Below are positions 1 to 7,357 of a stretch of DNA of 31,764 nucleotides, piece by piece. Numbering within the stretch: position 1 is the stretch's first letter; each line of letters opens with the position of its first letter. Both the position numbers and the translations under genes were made by a program. Under the pieces are notes generated by a model. That model was not told the DNA's origin. It did no database searches and saw only the letters and a program-made list of their open reading frames with translations. This stretch comes from JBMOLK01 sp049325575 (GTDB lineage Bacteria > Bacillota > Clostridia > Acetivibrionales > Acetivibrionaceae), in contig JBMOLK010000324.1 of assembly GCA_049325575.1 (NCBI GenBank), positions 1 through 31,764 on the forward strand, given 5' to 3'.

Positions 1-1158
1 GTATCTGTTGTGACTTATGTATATGGGCCTTGCAAGTCCGGGGTACTTTTCGTTGAGTTTTTGCTGAAGCTTTATTGCAAGCTTGAGGTTTTCCCTCCAG
101 TTTGGATGCTTCAATCCCGTAGTATCCGTTCCTACAACAAACATTATCTTGGCTGCATCCTTATTGTTGACTTTGGATACAACCCTTAGCTTGCCGTCTT
201 TAATGCCATCTCTGTGAATGTCCAATACAATTTTTATGGAAGGATAACTTTTTAAAATACTTGAAGCAGTATTAAGTGATCTTCCATATGCGCCGATATC
301 TTTAGGGTAGTTATGCATAGTTGCGTTATGAATTACATCTATGTTGTATTTCTTTCTCAAAATCTGTGTAAGCTCTTCACCAACCCTAACCACATTGTAC
401 CTTGTATCATTGGTTCTATTGGGTACACCATCTTTTTTGAGCTGGCTTAAATCCCTGATAAAGCTTTCGTTGGTATGGGTATGATAAATCAATACCTTTG
501 GTCCCTTCTTATCAAACTTGAGTTTTAGCGGCTCCTCCATGAGTGTTCCAATATCGATACTATACTTTATCTCATGGCTGTTTATGGCTATCTTATCGTA
601 TGTAACAGCATTTTTTTCCGGATCACTCCTTCTTTCGTCCTCCTCCACATTATAGCTGATACTGCTTGCCCTAGGCGTATATACCGGTTTTGGATCTCCT
701 TCTCCTGGATTTGTGGGCTTTGGATTCTCACTGTCAGGGGTATTTATATCTGCAATATAAAAATACGGCTCATTACTCCGGTTATTCTGTGCAACAAGTT
801 TTTTGTAGCTTCCCACATAATAGCTGTAGAAGTACGGCGACTGCGCATTTAAAACAGTTATGGGACTGCTAAGATCAAAATGAAAAAAATCCTTAACAAG
901 GCCTCTGATCTGGCCCGACAGGGACATACTAATGTTGCCGCTGTTATAAATTGTGTCAATTATAGGAAGTGAGTTATTAAGTGTAAACCTGTAGACTTCG
1001 ACATCTACGCTGCCTATAATCTTCTTGTCCGACTTAGAAAGAATATCCCCTCCAATGGTACCTGCTTTGATTGCGAAAACAGCTGCAATTATAAATAAAA
1101 CTATCTTTAGTGCAGTTAGAGCTATTAATTTCCCTTTTTTAACTTTGTACTTTTTCAT
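1..1158 (-). CDS. spoIIP: Stage II sporulation protein P (partial, C-terminus beyond the window)
   Basis: SpoIIP is a cell-wall amidase/endopeptidase that works with SpoIID and SpoIIM in the engulfing septum of sporulating cells, thinning peptidoglycan so the mother-cell membrane can migrate. The reading frame is open from an ATG at 1158 to the window edge (386 codons) with no stop. A short basic N-terminus is followed by one membrane segment (about residues 10-32). The catalytic domain in the second half shows the family motif HTHTNESF, then TRYNVVRVGEEL, then VLDIHRDG with the metal-binding His. The final visible residues (NEKYPGLARPIYISHNRY) match the usual run-up to the C-terminal third. 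An ACGGAGGACAAG ribosome site precedes the ATG. The gene stands alone and diverges from the small zinc-ribbon gene. Identification is strong; the C-terminal metal ligands lie outside the window. Confidence 0.93.
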   Translation of the reverse strand, partial: MKKYKVKKGKLIALTALKIVLFIIAAVFAIKAGTIGGDILSKSDKKIIGSVDVEVYRFTLNNSLPIIDTIYNSGNISMSLSGQIRGLVKDFFHFDLSSPITVLNAQSPYFYSYYVGSYKKLVAQNNRSNEPYFYIADINTPDSENPKPTNPGEGDPKPVYTPRASSISYNVEEDERRSDPEKNAVTYDKIAINSHEIKYSIDIGTLMEEPLKLKFDKKGPKVLIYHTHTNESFIRDLSQLKKDGVPNRTNDTRYNVVRVGEELTQILRKKYNIDVIHNATMHNYPKDIGAYGRSLNTASSILKSYPSIKIVLDIHRDGIKDGKLRVVSKVNNKDAAKIMFVVGTDTTGLKHPNWRENLKLAIKLQQKLNEKYPGLARPIYISHNRY

Positions 1159-1195
1159 CTTGTCCTCCGTTAATTTCTAAAAGTTTTATAGAGAT

Positions 1196-1280
1196 CGAAC
1201 TGTAAAAGTAGATAAACTTAATGAGCCCGCCATTTGTATCAAATTAGCAGAGCGAATTATATGTTTATCTTTACAGTTCG
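1196..1280. repeat. Inverted repeat flanking the predicted spoIIP promoter
   Basis: CGAACTGTAAA (1196-1206), a 4-base insert AGTA, and GATAAAC (1211-1217) form the left arm. The exact reverse complement, GTTTATC (1263-1269) plus TTTACAGTTCG (1270-1280), forms the right arm. The 18 matched pairs surround a 45-base centre (1218-1262) that holds the predicted sigma-E promoter. It could be a paired operator, a leader-RNA hairpin on longer transcripts, or a remnant of a small mobile or invertible element. Confidence 0.6.
1232..1260 (-). promoter_or_regulatory. Predicted sigma-E-type promoter of spoIIP
   Basis: On the minus strand an ATA (1260-1258) is followed after 17 bases by GATACAAAT (1240-1232). 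The published Bacillus sigma-E consensus is ATA, 16-18 bases, then CATACAnT, so spacing and the ATACAAAT core fit. spoIIP is a sigma-E regulon gene in Bacillus, which agrees with the position about 70 bases upstream of the ATG. The match was found by eye. Confidence 0.45.
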
Positions 1281-1407
1281 TTATCTTTAAGCCTGCTTCA
1301 TATTCTGGAAAATGTATCTACTTATTAATTGTATTCATTCACTTTTGTTTTATGATAACTCTAAGTATCAACGCTTTGCCAATCTTCAGTTTTTTTTAGG
1401 ACAAGTA

Positions 1408-1436
1408 TTGATTTTTATCTAAAAAAATTATATAAT
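1408..1436 (+). promoter_or_regulatory. Predicted sigma-A promoter of the small zinc-ribbon gene
   Basis: TTGATT (1408-1413), a 17-base spacer, then TATAAT (1431-1436). If used, it gives a leader of roughly 240 bases before the ATG at 1687. Apart from the inverted repeat at 1196-1280 and this promoter, I see nothing convincing in the gene-free stretch 1159-1686. A direct repeat ACTTATTAATT at 1320 and 1490 is probably chance in such AT-rich DNA. Confidence 0.5.
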
Positions 1437-1686
1437 GGTAATACTAAAATTAACATGTTAAGTAAACAGATTGTTTCTATTAGTTTTCCACTTATTAATT
1501 ATGCAACTAAATGTTCATCTTCTTATAGTAATGTGTCGATTATTCACAAATGTGGTCGTTATCTTTTAATTTTGAGTCAATCGTTATAAAATTTAAAATG
1601 TCTGCTGTAAATTTTACTTTCTGTAATAAATCCACGTAATTTATCTTCAGAAGTCATTCAATACACCAATAAAAGGAGGAAGACAC

Positions 1687-1896
1687 ATGTATAGCTTTAA
1701 GTCGTTAATTTGCTACAATTGTAAATCCGTCATTCTCAACCTGCCCGAAGTCGAGATTTCCAAGTTAAATGGACTAAATTTTCAGTGCGAATGCTGCGGA
1801 CACCAGAACCTGCTTGATAAATTTGAGTTCTTAAAGAGTACTGACAGCAATGATCCGCACCTTAATATTTTAAGTATAGACAGTTTGGTTTTCTGA
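1687..1896 (+). CDS. Small zinc-ribbon-like protein, function unknown
   Basis: This 69-residue protein has two cysteine pairs, C9-x2-C12 (CYNC) and C34-x2-C37 (CECC, followed by GH). This is the layout of a short four-cysteine zinc ribbon of the kind found in small regulators or RNA/DNA-binding proteins. There is no signal peptide and no membrane segment, so it should be cytoplasmic. A very strong ribosome site (AAAAGGAGGAAGACAC) sits at ideal distance from the ATG, and a good promoter and a hairpin terminator bracket it, so I take it as a real single-gene transcript. It is the only well-supported plus-strand gene in the window. I do not recognise a specific family; zinc binding is inferred from cysteine spacing only. 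Confidence 0.72.
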   Translation: MYSFKSLICYNCKSVILNLPEVEISKLNGLNFQCECCGHQNLLDKFEFLKSTDSNDPHLNILSIDSLVF

Positions 1897-2012
1897 CAAG
1901 CTGAGTCCTATTTTTACCATAATGTGTAAAGTAAGACCCAGCATACCAACAGAAAACTTCTTATATTCGATTTACAGCCAATAAATTTGAATACAATTCA
2001 CTACTTTACATA

Positions 2013-2044
2013 AAAAACTACTTTGGGTAACCAAAGTAGTTTTT
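2013..2044. terminator. Bidirectional terminator between convergent genes
   Basis: A perfect 14-bp stem (AAAAACTACTTTGG at 2013-2026 and its complement at 2031-2044) closes a GTAA loop. T-runs lie on both strands, so it can end the zinc-ribbon gene on the plus strand and the activase gene, whose stop is at 2080, on the minus strand. Confidence 0.88.
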
Positions 2045-2079
2045 AAATTAAGCTTTTCTATTGTAAAATTGTCTGTCTT

Positions 2080-5000
2080 CTATACCGGAGTCTTGATTTT
2101 TTCATCTCCGCCTTCATAAATATATGAATCTTCTGTTTCTTCGAAATCTGTTTCTTCCTTGTAAAAATTCTTAAACGCCACGGACAGCATAAGCTTTATC
2201 CTGTTAAGCTGGTTTACTTCGCTGGCACCCGGGTCGTAATCCACAGCAGTAATGTTGGCATCAGGATACCTTCTCTTTAGCTCTTTTATCATTCCTTTTC
2301 CCGTTACATGATTGGGCAAGCAGGCAAAGGGCTGCATACAAACTATATTGTGAGCTCCAGTATGAATAAGCTCCAGCATTTCTGCTGTCAGGAACCACCC
2401 TTCCCCGGTCTGGTTTCCTAAGGACAAAATCTCTGATGCAAGGCCTGCCAGCTGGTATATTGAACAAGGAGCATGGAATCTTTCGCTCATCTCAAGTGCT
2501 TTTCTCATATGCTTCCTGTAGTACTCAATACCCGAAATAGCAGCGTTTTTTATTATTGCATTGATCTTTCTGCCTGCCAGATGAGAGTATTTAAAATTGC
2601 CGTCAAAGGCACAGTAAAGCACAAAATCAGTTAGATCCGGCATTACCGCCTCTGCTCCCTCCCGCTCTATTATATCCACAATATTGTTGTTAGCCGTAGG
2701 ATGGAACTTTACAAGTATCTCACCTACCAAGCCCACTTTCGGTTTTTCTACGTTATATATTTTTAAGTTATCAAATTCTTCCACAATCTTGTATATATTA
2801 TCCTTAAACTCTTTGTGTCTTCCGCTTCTGACAGACTCTTTGCACTTCTCAACCCAGGTATTGTATAAAAGATTTGCAGAACCCTTTATCCTCTCATAGG
2901 GCCTTACCCTGTACAATACTCTCATAAGCAGGTCACCGTAGACAAGAGCCATTAAAGACTTGTTGATAAGCCCGGGTGTAATCTTAAACCCTGGATTTTT
3001 CTCGAGACCTGCAAAGTTTAATGATATCACCGGTATGTGAGAAAGCCCGGCATCTTTTAATGCTTTCCTTATAAATCCTATATAGTTTGTGGCCCTGCAT
3101 CCCCCGGCTGTCTGTGAAATCATCACAGAGGTGTTCTTAATATCATACTTTCCGGACTTTAAAGCCTCCATTAGCTGGCCAACTACAATTATTGATGGGT
3201 AGCAGGCATCATTATTTACATGCTTTAGCCCTTCGTCTACAGCCTTTTTATCCACAGATGGCAATACTTCAAGGTTGTAACCGGATGCCCTGAAGGCCTC
3301 CTCTAAAAATTGAAAATGTATAGGAGACATTTGCGGCACCAGAATGGTATGCCTGTCTCTCATTTCCTTTGTAAATAAAACCTTCTTGCAGCTTGAGTCT
3401 CCCTTTATAGGTTTAAATCCATTCTTATCCCTTTCTTCCATGGCAGCCTTCAAGGATCTTATACGTATTTTTGCAGCTCCAAGATTGTCTATTTCGTCAA
3501 TTTTCAGTACAGTATAAATCTTTTCGCAGCTGGAAAGTATCTCTTCAACCTGGTCGGTTGTTACAGCATCCAGCCCGCATCCGAAAGAATTGAGCTGGAT
3601 AAGCTCAAGATTGCTTTTATCCTTAACAAAACTTGCTGCTCTATAAAGCCTGGAATGGTACATCCATTGGTCTACTACCCTCAAAGGCTGCTGTATACTG
3701 CCCAAATGAGATATTGAGTCCTCTGTCAGCACAGCCATCCCAAAACCTGTTATTATATTAGGAATTCCATGGTTTATTTCTGGGTCAATATGGTAGGGAC
3801 GTCCGGCCAGAACCAAGCCTTTCATTCCAGTCTTCTCAAGATAACCTAAAACCTCTTCACCCTTTACCCTTATATCTTCTTTAACTTTCTCATCTTCTTT
3901 CCATGCCTTTTCAACTGCCTTACTGATTTCCGATCTTGAGATATTGAATACTCTAAACTCTTCATACAACCTTTTAACAAGTCTTTTCTTATCATTGTAA
4001 GGTAGAAAGGGATTCATAAATAATATATTTTCTTCTTTTAAAACATCCATGTTGTTCTTTATTACTTCGGAATAAGATGTCACTATAGGGCAGTTGTAAT
4101 GATTTTCTGTATCCTTATGTTCTGCTTTTTCATAAGGCAGGCAGGGATAAAATATCATATCCACCTTCTTGTTTACCAGGCTCATAATATGTCCATGAAC
4201 AAGTTTTGCCGGATAACAGGCCGACTCTGAAGGAATTGTCTCCATCCCCAGCTCATATATTTTCTTTGAGGATCTTGGAGATAGCTCTACCCTAAACTTT
4301 AACTCGGTAAAAAATGTATGCCAGAAAGGATAATTCTCATACATATTGAGTACTCTCGGGATGCCTATGGTACCCCTTAGAGCTTCTTCCTTTTTAAGGG
4401 ATGCGTATGAAAAAATACGCTTGTATTTATAGTCAAAAAGGTTAGGCACATCCCCTCTCTTAAGCTCTATTCCCGCACCCTTTTCGCACCTGTTCCCGGA
4501 TATGAACTCGGTGCCCCCGGAGAAGCTGTTCACTGTAAGCAGACAGTTGTTACCGCACAAACTGCACCTTTTCATTGATACATCTATACTAAACTCATCA
4601 AGCTGGTGTGCTTTTAAAATAGTACTGTTATACCCTTCGGTATACCTTTCTCTTGCTATAAGCGCAGCACCATAGGCACCCATTAGTCCTGCAATATCCG
4701 GTCTTACAGCTTCTTTTCCGGAAATAAGCTCAAAGCTTCTTAGTACTGCATTATTATAAAAGGTTCCGCCCTGTACAATGATCTTTTCTCCAAGTTCCTT
4801 TGGATCTCTAATCTTGATAACCTTCTGAAGGGCGTTTTTTATCACGGAATATGAAAGCCCTGCCGATATATCGCCTACAGAAGCACCTTCCTTCTGGGCT
4901 TGCTTGACCCTTGAATTCATAAATACTGTACACCTGGACCCCAGATCGACAGGCATCCTGGCCAATAGTGCTTCCCTTGCAAAGTCCATAACACTCATAT

Positions 5001-6381
5001 TTAGTGAATGAGCAAAGGTCTCAATAAAGGACCCGCACCCTGAAGAACAAGCTTCATTAAGCATAATGCTGTCAATTACACCGTTCTTTACCCTAAGGCA
5101 TTTCATATCCTGGCCGCCAATATCCAATATGAAGTCAACACCTGGAAGGATCGCATCAGCTGCTTTATAATGGGCAATTGTTTCTATCTCACCACAATCA
5201 ATACCTAAAGCCGTCTTTATGAGTCCCTCACCGTATCCGGTAACTGTGGAATTTACTATTTGCGCTTCATTTGGAAGTACCTTATAGATTTCCTTTAGAA
5301 TTTTCACTGCCGATTTAAGGGGACTTCCGTTATTACTGCCGTAATATGAATACAACAGCTCCCCTGGTTCACTTATAAGAGCAGCCTTGGTTGTAGTAGA
5401 TCCCGCATCAATCCCTAGAAAGCACTTTCCTTTGAAGTCTTTTATGTCACGCCTTGACACTGTACTGCCACCATGCCTTTTCAGGAACTCGTCAAGCTCC
5501 TTTTCATCCCTGAACAAGGGGTCCAGCCTTTCCACTTCATGCATTGTTACGGTATTTAGTACAGATAGTTTGTTTTCCAAGGATTTAAAACTGATTACCT
5601 TAGCGTTTTTAGATGCCAGAGCAGCTCCTATGGCAACGTAAATTTCGGCGTTATCAGGGCTAATTACCTGATGCTCTTGAAGCTTTAAGGTTTCTACAAA
5701 TCTGGCTCTTAGCTCGGATAAAAACTGCAGTGGTCCACCAAGAAACGCAACATTTCCTCTTATTGGCTTGCCACATGCTAGTCCGCTTATGGTCTGGTTT
5801 ACCACCGATTGAAAGATTGAGGCAGCTATATCTGCCTTGTTTGCTCCCTCATTTATCAAAGGCTGTATATCTGTTTTAGCAAAAACTCCGCACCTTGCCG
5901 CAATAGGATAGATAACCTTATAGTCTTTTGCAAGTTCATTGAGGCCTGATGCATCGGTCTTTAGAAGAGAGGCCATTTGATCTACAAAAGCGCCCGTTCC
6001 GCCTGCACAGGTACCATTCATCCTTTGCTCGATACCACCACTAAAGTAGGTTATCTTTGCATCTTCCCCTCCAAGCTCAATTACAACATCAGTCTTAGGA
6101 ATAAATGTTTCAATTGCTTTGGTACTTGCAATAACTTCCTGTACAAAAGGAAATCCAAGCCATTCAGAAACAGATATACCTCCAGATCCGGTGACTGTTA
6201 TTGTTATATCTTCATTTGAAAAGACCTTATAAGCTTCATCTAAAAGTGAATATATTGTTTTTCTTATATCCGAATAATGCCTCTGATATTTACTAAAAAT
6301 TATATTGTCATGATTATCAAGTACAACCAGTTTAACAGTGGTCGATCCAACATCCAATCCTACATGTAATAATCTTTTCAT
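2080..6381 (-). CDS. Two-module CoA-dehydratase activase-like iron-sulfur ATPase
   Basis: The family (HgdC/BcrAD/BadFG ATPases, fused form with a DUF2229-type region) covers ATP-driven electron donors that activate 2-hydroxyacyl-CoA dehydratases and related reductases. At 1433 residues this is the usual length of the long fused form. The first ATPase module has DVGSTTVK (10-17), ELGGED (102-107) and presumed [4Fe-4S] ligands C125 (GTCAGGTGAF) and C164 (AARCGVF). The second has DAGSTTTK (325-332), DIGGQD (420-425), C445 (EACSSGCGSF) and C484 (GSRCTVF). A Cys cluster (C606, C609, C613, C632) leads into the DUF2229-like part from about 671, and the C-terminal 400 or so residues look like HgdB-type dehydratase-subunit folds. 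No separate dehydratase genes are nearby, so the substrate is unknown. The ATG at 6381 has an in-frame TAA 15 bases upstream but no convincing ribosome site. Confidence 0.9.
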   Translation of the reverse strand: MKRLLHVGLDVGSTTVKLVVLDNHDNIIFSKYQRHYSDIRKTIYSLLDEAYKVFSNEDITITVTGSGGISVSEWLGFPFVQEVIASTKAIETFIPKTDVVIELGGEDAKITYFSGGIEQRMNGTCAGGTGAFVDQMASLLKTDASGLNELAKDYKVIYPIAARCGVFAKTDIQPLINEGANKADIAASIFQSVVNQTISGLACGKPIRGNVAFLGGPLQFLSELRARFVETLKLQEHQVISPDNAEIYVAIGAALASKNAKVISFKSLENKLSVLNTVTMHEVERLDPLFRDEKELDEFLKRHGGSTVSRRDIKDFKGKCFLGIDAGSTTTKAALISEPGELLYSYYGSNNGSPLKSAVKILKEIYKVLPNEAQIVNSTVTGYGEGLIKTALGIDCGEIETIAHYKAADAILPGVDFILDIGGQDMKCLRVKNGVIDSIMLNEACSSGCGSFIETFAHSLNMSVMDFAREALLARMPVDLGSRCTVFMNSRVKQAQKEGASVGDISAGLSYSVIKNALQKVIKIRDPKELGEKIIVQGGTFYNNAVLRSFELISGKEAVRPDIAGLMGAYGAALIARERYTEGYNSTILKAHQLDEFSIDVSMKRCSLCGNNCLLTVNSFSGGTEFISGNRCEKGAGIELKRGDVPNLFDYKYKRIFSYASLKKEEALRGTIGIPRVLNMYENYPFWHTFFTELKFRVELSPRSSKKIYELGMETIPSESACYPAKLVHGHIMSLVNKKVDMIFYPCLPYEKAEHKDTENHYNCPIVTSYSEVIKNNMDVLKEENILFMNPFLPYNDKKRLVKRLYEEFRVFNISRSEISKAVEKAWKEDEKVKEDIRVKGEEVLGYLEKTGMKGLVLAGRPYHIDPEINHGIPNIITGFGMAVLTEDSISHLGSIQQPLRVVDQWMYHSRLYRAASFVKDKSNLELIQLNSFGCGLDAVTTDQVEEILSSCEKIYTVLKIDEIDNLGAAKIRIRSLKAAMEERDKNGFKPIKGDSSCKKVLFTKEMRDRHTILVPQMSPIHFQFLEEAFRASGYNLEVLPSVDKKAVDEGLKHVNNDACYPSIIVVGQLMEALKSGKYDIKNTSVMISQTAGGCRATNYIGFIRKALKDAGLSHIPVISLNFAGLEKNPGFKITPGLINKSLMALVYGDLLMRVLYRVRPYERIKGSANLLYNTWVEKCKESVRSGRHKEFKDNIYKIVEEFDNLKIYNVEKPKVGLVGEILVKFHPTANNNIVDIIEREGAEAVMPDLTDFVLYCAFDGNFKYSHLAGRKINAIIKNAAISGIEYYRKHMRKALEMSERFHAPCSIYQLAGLASEILSLGNQTGEGWFLTAEMLELIHTGAHNIVCMQPFACLPNHVTGKGMIKELKRRYPDANITAVDYDPGASEVNQLNRIKLMLSVAFKNFYKEETDFEETEDSYIYEGGDEKIKTPV

Positions 6382-6465
6382 AGATAACGCAGCTTATTAA
6401 AAGCCACATTCACGCCCCTTTCAAACTACATCTTAACCCAGGACTTAATAATATATCTATAATGT

Positions 6466-6494
6466 ATTATCATCTAAAAGTAACCCAACAGCAA
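6466..6494 (-). promoter_or_regulatory. Possible promoter of the activase gene
   Basis: On the minus strand TTGCTG (6494-6489), 17 bases, then GATAAT (6471-6466). The -10 is good and the -35 only half matches consensus. The region 6382-6566 is very AT-rich and offers other weak -10 boxes, so this is a tentative choice. Confidence 0.35.
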
Positions 6495-6566
6495 AAACAT
6501 AAATTTCCTTATTATATTAATACTACATAAATTTATAAATATTATACAAAAGAATTTACTTTTTAG

Positions 6567-7112
6567 CTATACTCTCATAAGTAATCCCAGCTTATCGAAG
6601 GGAAAAAACCTTAAAACAGCCTTACCGCCTACATAATCAAGCTTTACAAGTCCGAACTTTCTGCTGTCCAGGCTTGCATTTTTAAGCCTGTTATCCCCCA
6701 TCACATAAATATAACCCTTTGGAACCTGAACCTTGCTGTACCTGTGTTCTACTTCAAGGGTGGCAGCACCGTTTATATAATCTTCCTCCAAAGCTTCACC
6801 ATTAACATAAACCTTCCCGTCCCTTATTTCTACCGTATCCCCCTCTACTCCAATAACCCTCTTTATTATGGGACTTTTCTCCAGACTCAACTGCGGGTCA
6901 TTTTTTGGAGCATTAATTGTTACAATATCACCTCTATTTAGTTTTCCAAAGCGAGGGCTAATCTTTTCGATTATGAGGCGGTCACTATTATGAAGTGTCT
7001 TTTCCATAGAACTTCCATTTACAACTGTTATCTGCGCCACATAGGTAACAATTAAGAAACCAATGACTATGGCAATTGCAATATGGGCTATCCAATCCAA
7101 TGCTTCTTTCAC
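6567..7112 (-). CDS. lepB: Type I signal peptidase
   Basis: This membrane serine protease removes signal peptides from exported proteins at the outer face of the cytoplasmic membrane. It has one N-terminal membrane segment (about 8-30), the catalytic Ser in NGSSMEKTL (S35), the general-base Lys in IIKRVIGVEGD (K84), and the GDNR box (139-142) followed by NASLDSRKFG (145-154). At 181 residues it is the short Gram-positive SipS-like form with a single anchor. The GTG at 7112 has no ribosome site at working distance. A perfect AAGGAGGA lies 20-odd bases upstream and is followed in frame by ATC, ATT (7133) and ACG, so translation may begin at ATT, adding seven residues (xTFKNPF). The gene is monocistronic between the aspS terminator and the activase gene. 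It would process the exported proteins of the 10.8-19.6 kb cassette among others, which is inference. Confidence 0.94.
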   Translation of the reverse strand: MKEALDWIAHIAIAIVIGFLIVTYVAQITVVNGSSMEKTLHNSDRLIIEKISPRFGKLNRGDIVTINAPKNDPQLSLEKSPIIKRVIGVEGDTVEIRDGKVYVNGEALEEDYINGAATLEVEHRYSKVQVPKGYIYVMGDNRLKNASLDSRKFGLVKLDYVGGKAVLRFFPFDKLGLLMRV

Positions 7113-7194
7113 AAAAGGATTCTTGAACGTAATGATTCCTCCTTAGGTTAGCTAAAGCTAAATTATTAAGAATGTAAAAATACCATATTAATAA

Positions 7195-7223
7195 ATTTTA
7201 TATAATTTGATTCAATTTTTCAA
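7195..7223 (-). promoter_or_regulatory. Predicted lepB promoter with an overlapping dyad
   Basis: On the minus strand TTGAAA (7223-7218), 17 bases, then TAAAAT (7200-7195). The -35 overlaps a short dyad, TTCAAGT-GA-ACTTGAA (7219-7234), which could be an operator. Both elements are modest matches in AT-rich DNA. Confidence 0.4.
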
Positions 7224-7256
7224 GTGAACTTGAATAATAATCAGATCTAAATTAAA

Positions 7257-7307
7257 TAAAAAAACATGAGATTCTCAAAATAGGCAAGTATTTTGAGGAA
7301 TCTCATG
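7257..7307 (-). terminator. Terminator of the hisS-aspS operon
   Basis: A long stem with arms at 7265-7282 and 7289-7307 (CATGAGATT-CTCAAAATA against a copy with one bulged base) is followed on the minus strand by a run of T (7264-7257). It lies about 50 bases after the aspS stop codon. Confidence 0.85.
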
Positions 7308-7357
7308 AATGTTGTACATAATTGCTCGCAATAGGCCGCGAGAAAAAGATCTATTAA

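Noticed and set aside
574..872. Plus-strand frames over the spoIIP region
   Set aside because: They overlap the well-supported minus-strand spoIIP frame and have no ribosome sites or recognisable motifs.
1320..1500. Direct repeat ACTTATTAATT at 1320 and 1490
   Set aside because: Eleven bases in very AT-rich DNA, 170 bases apart, with no other copies or associated structure noticed; probably chance.
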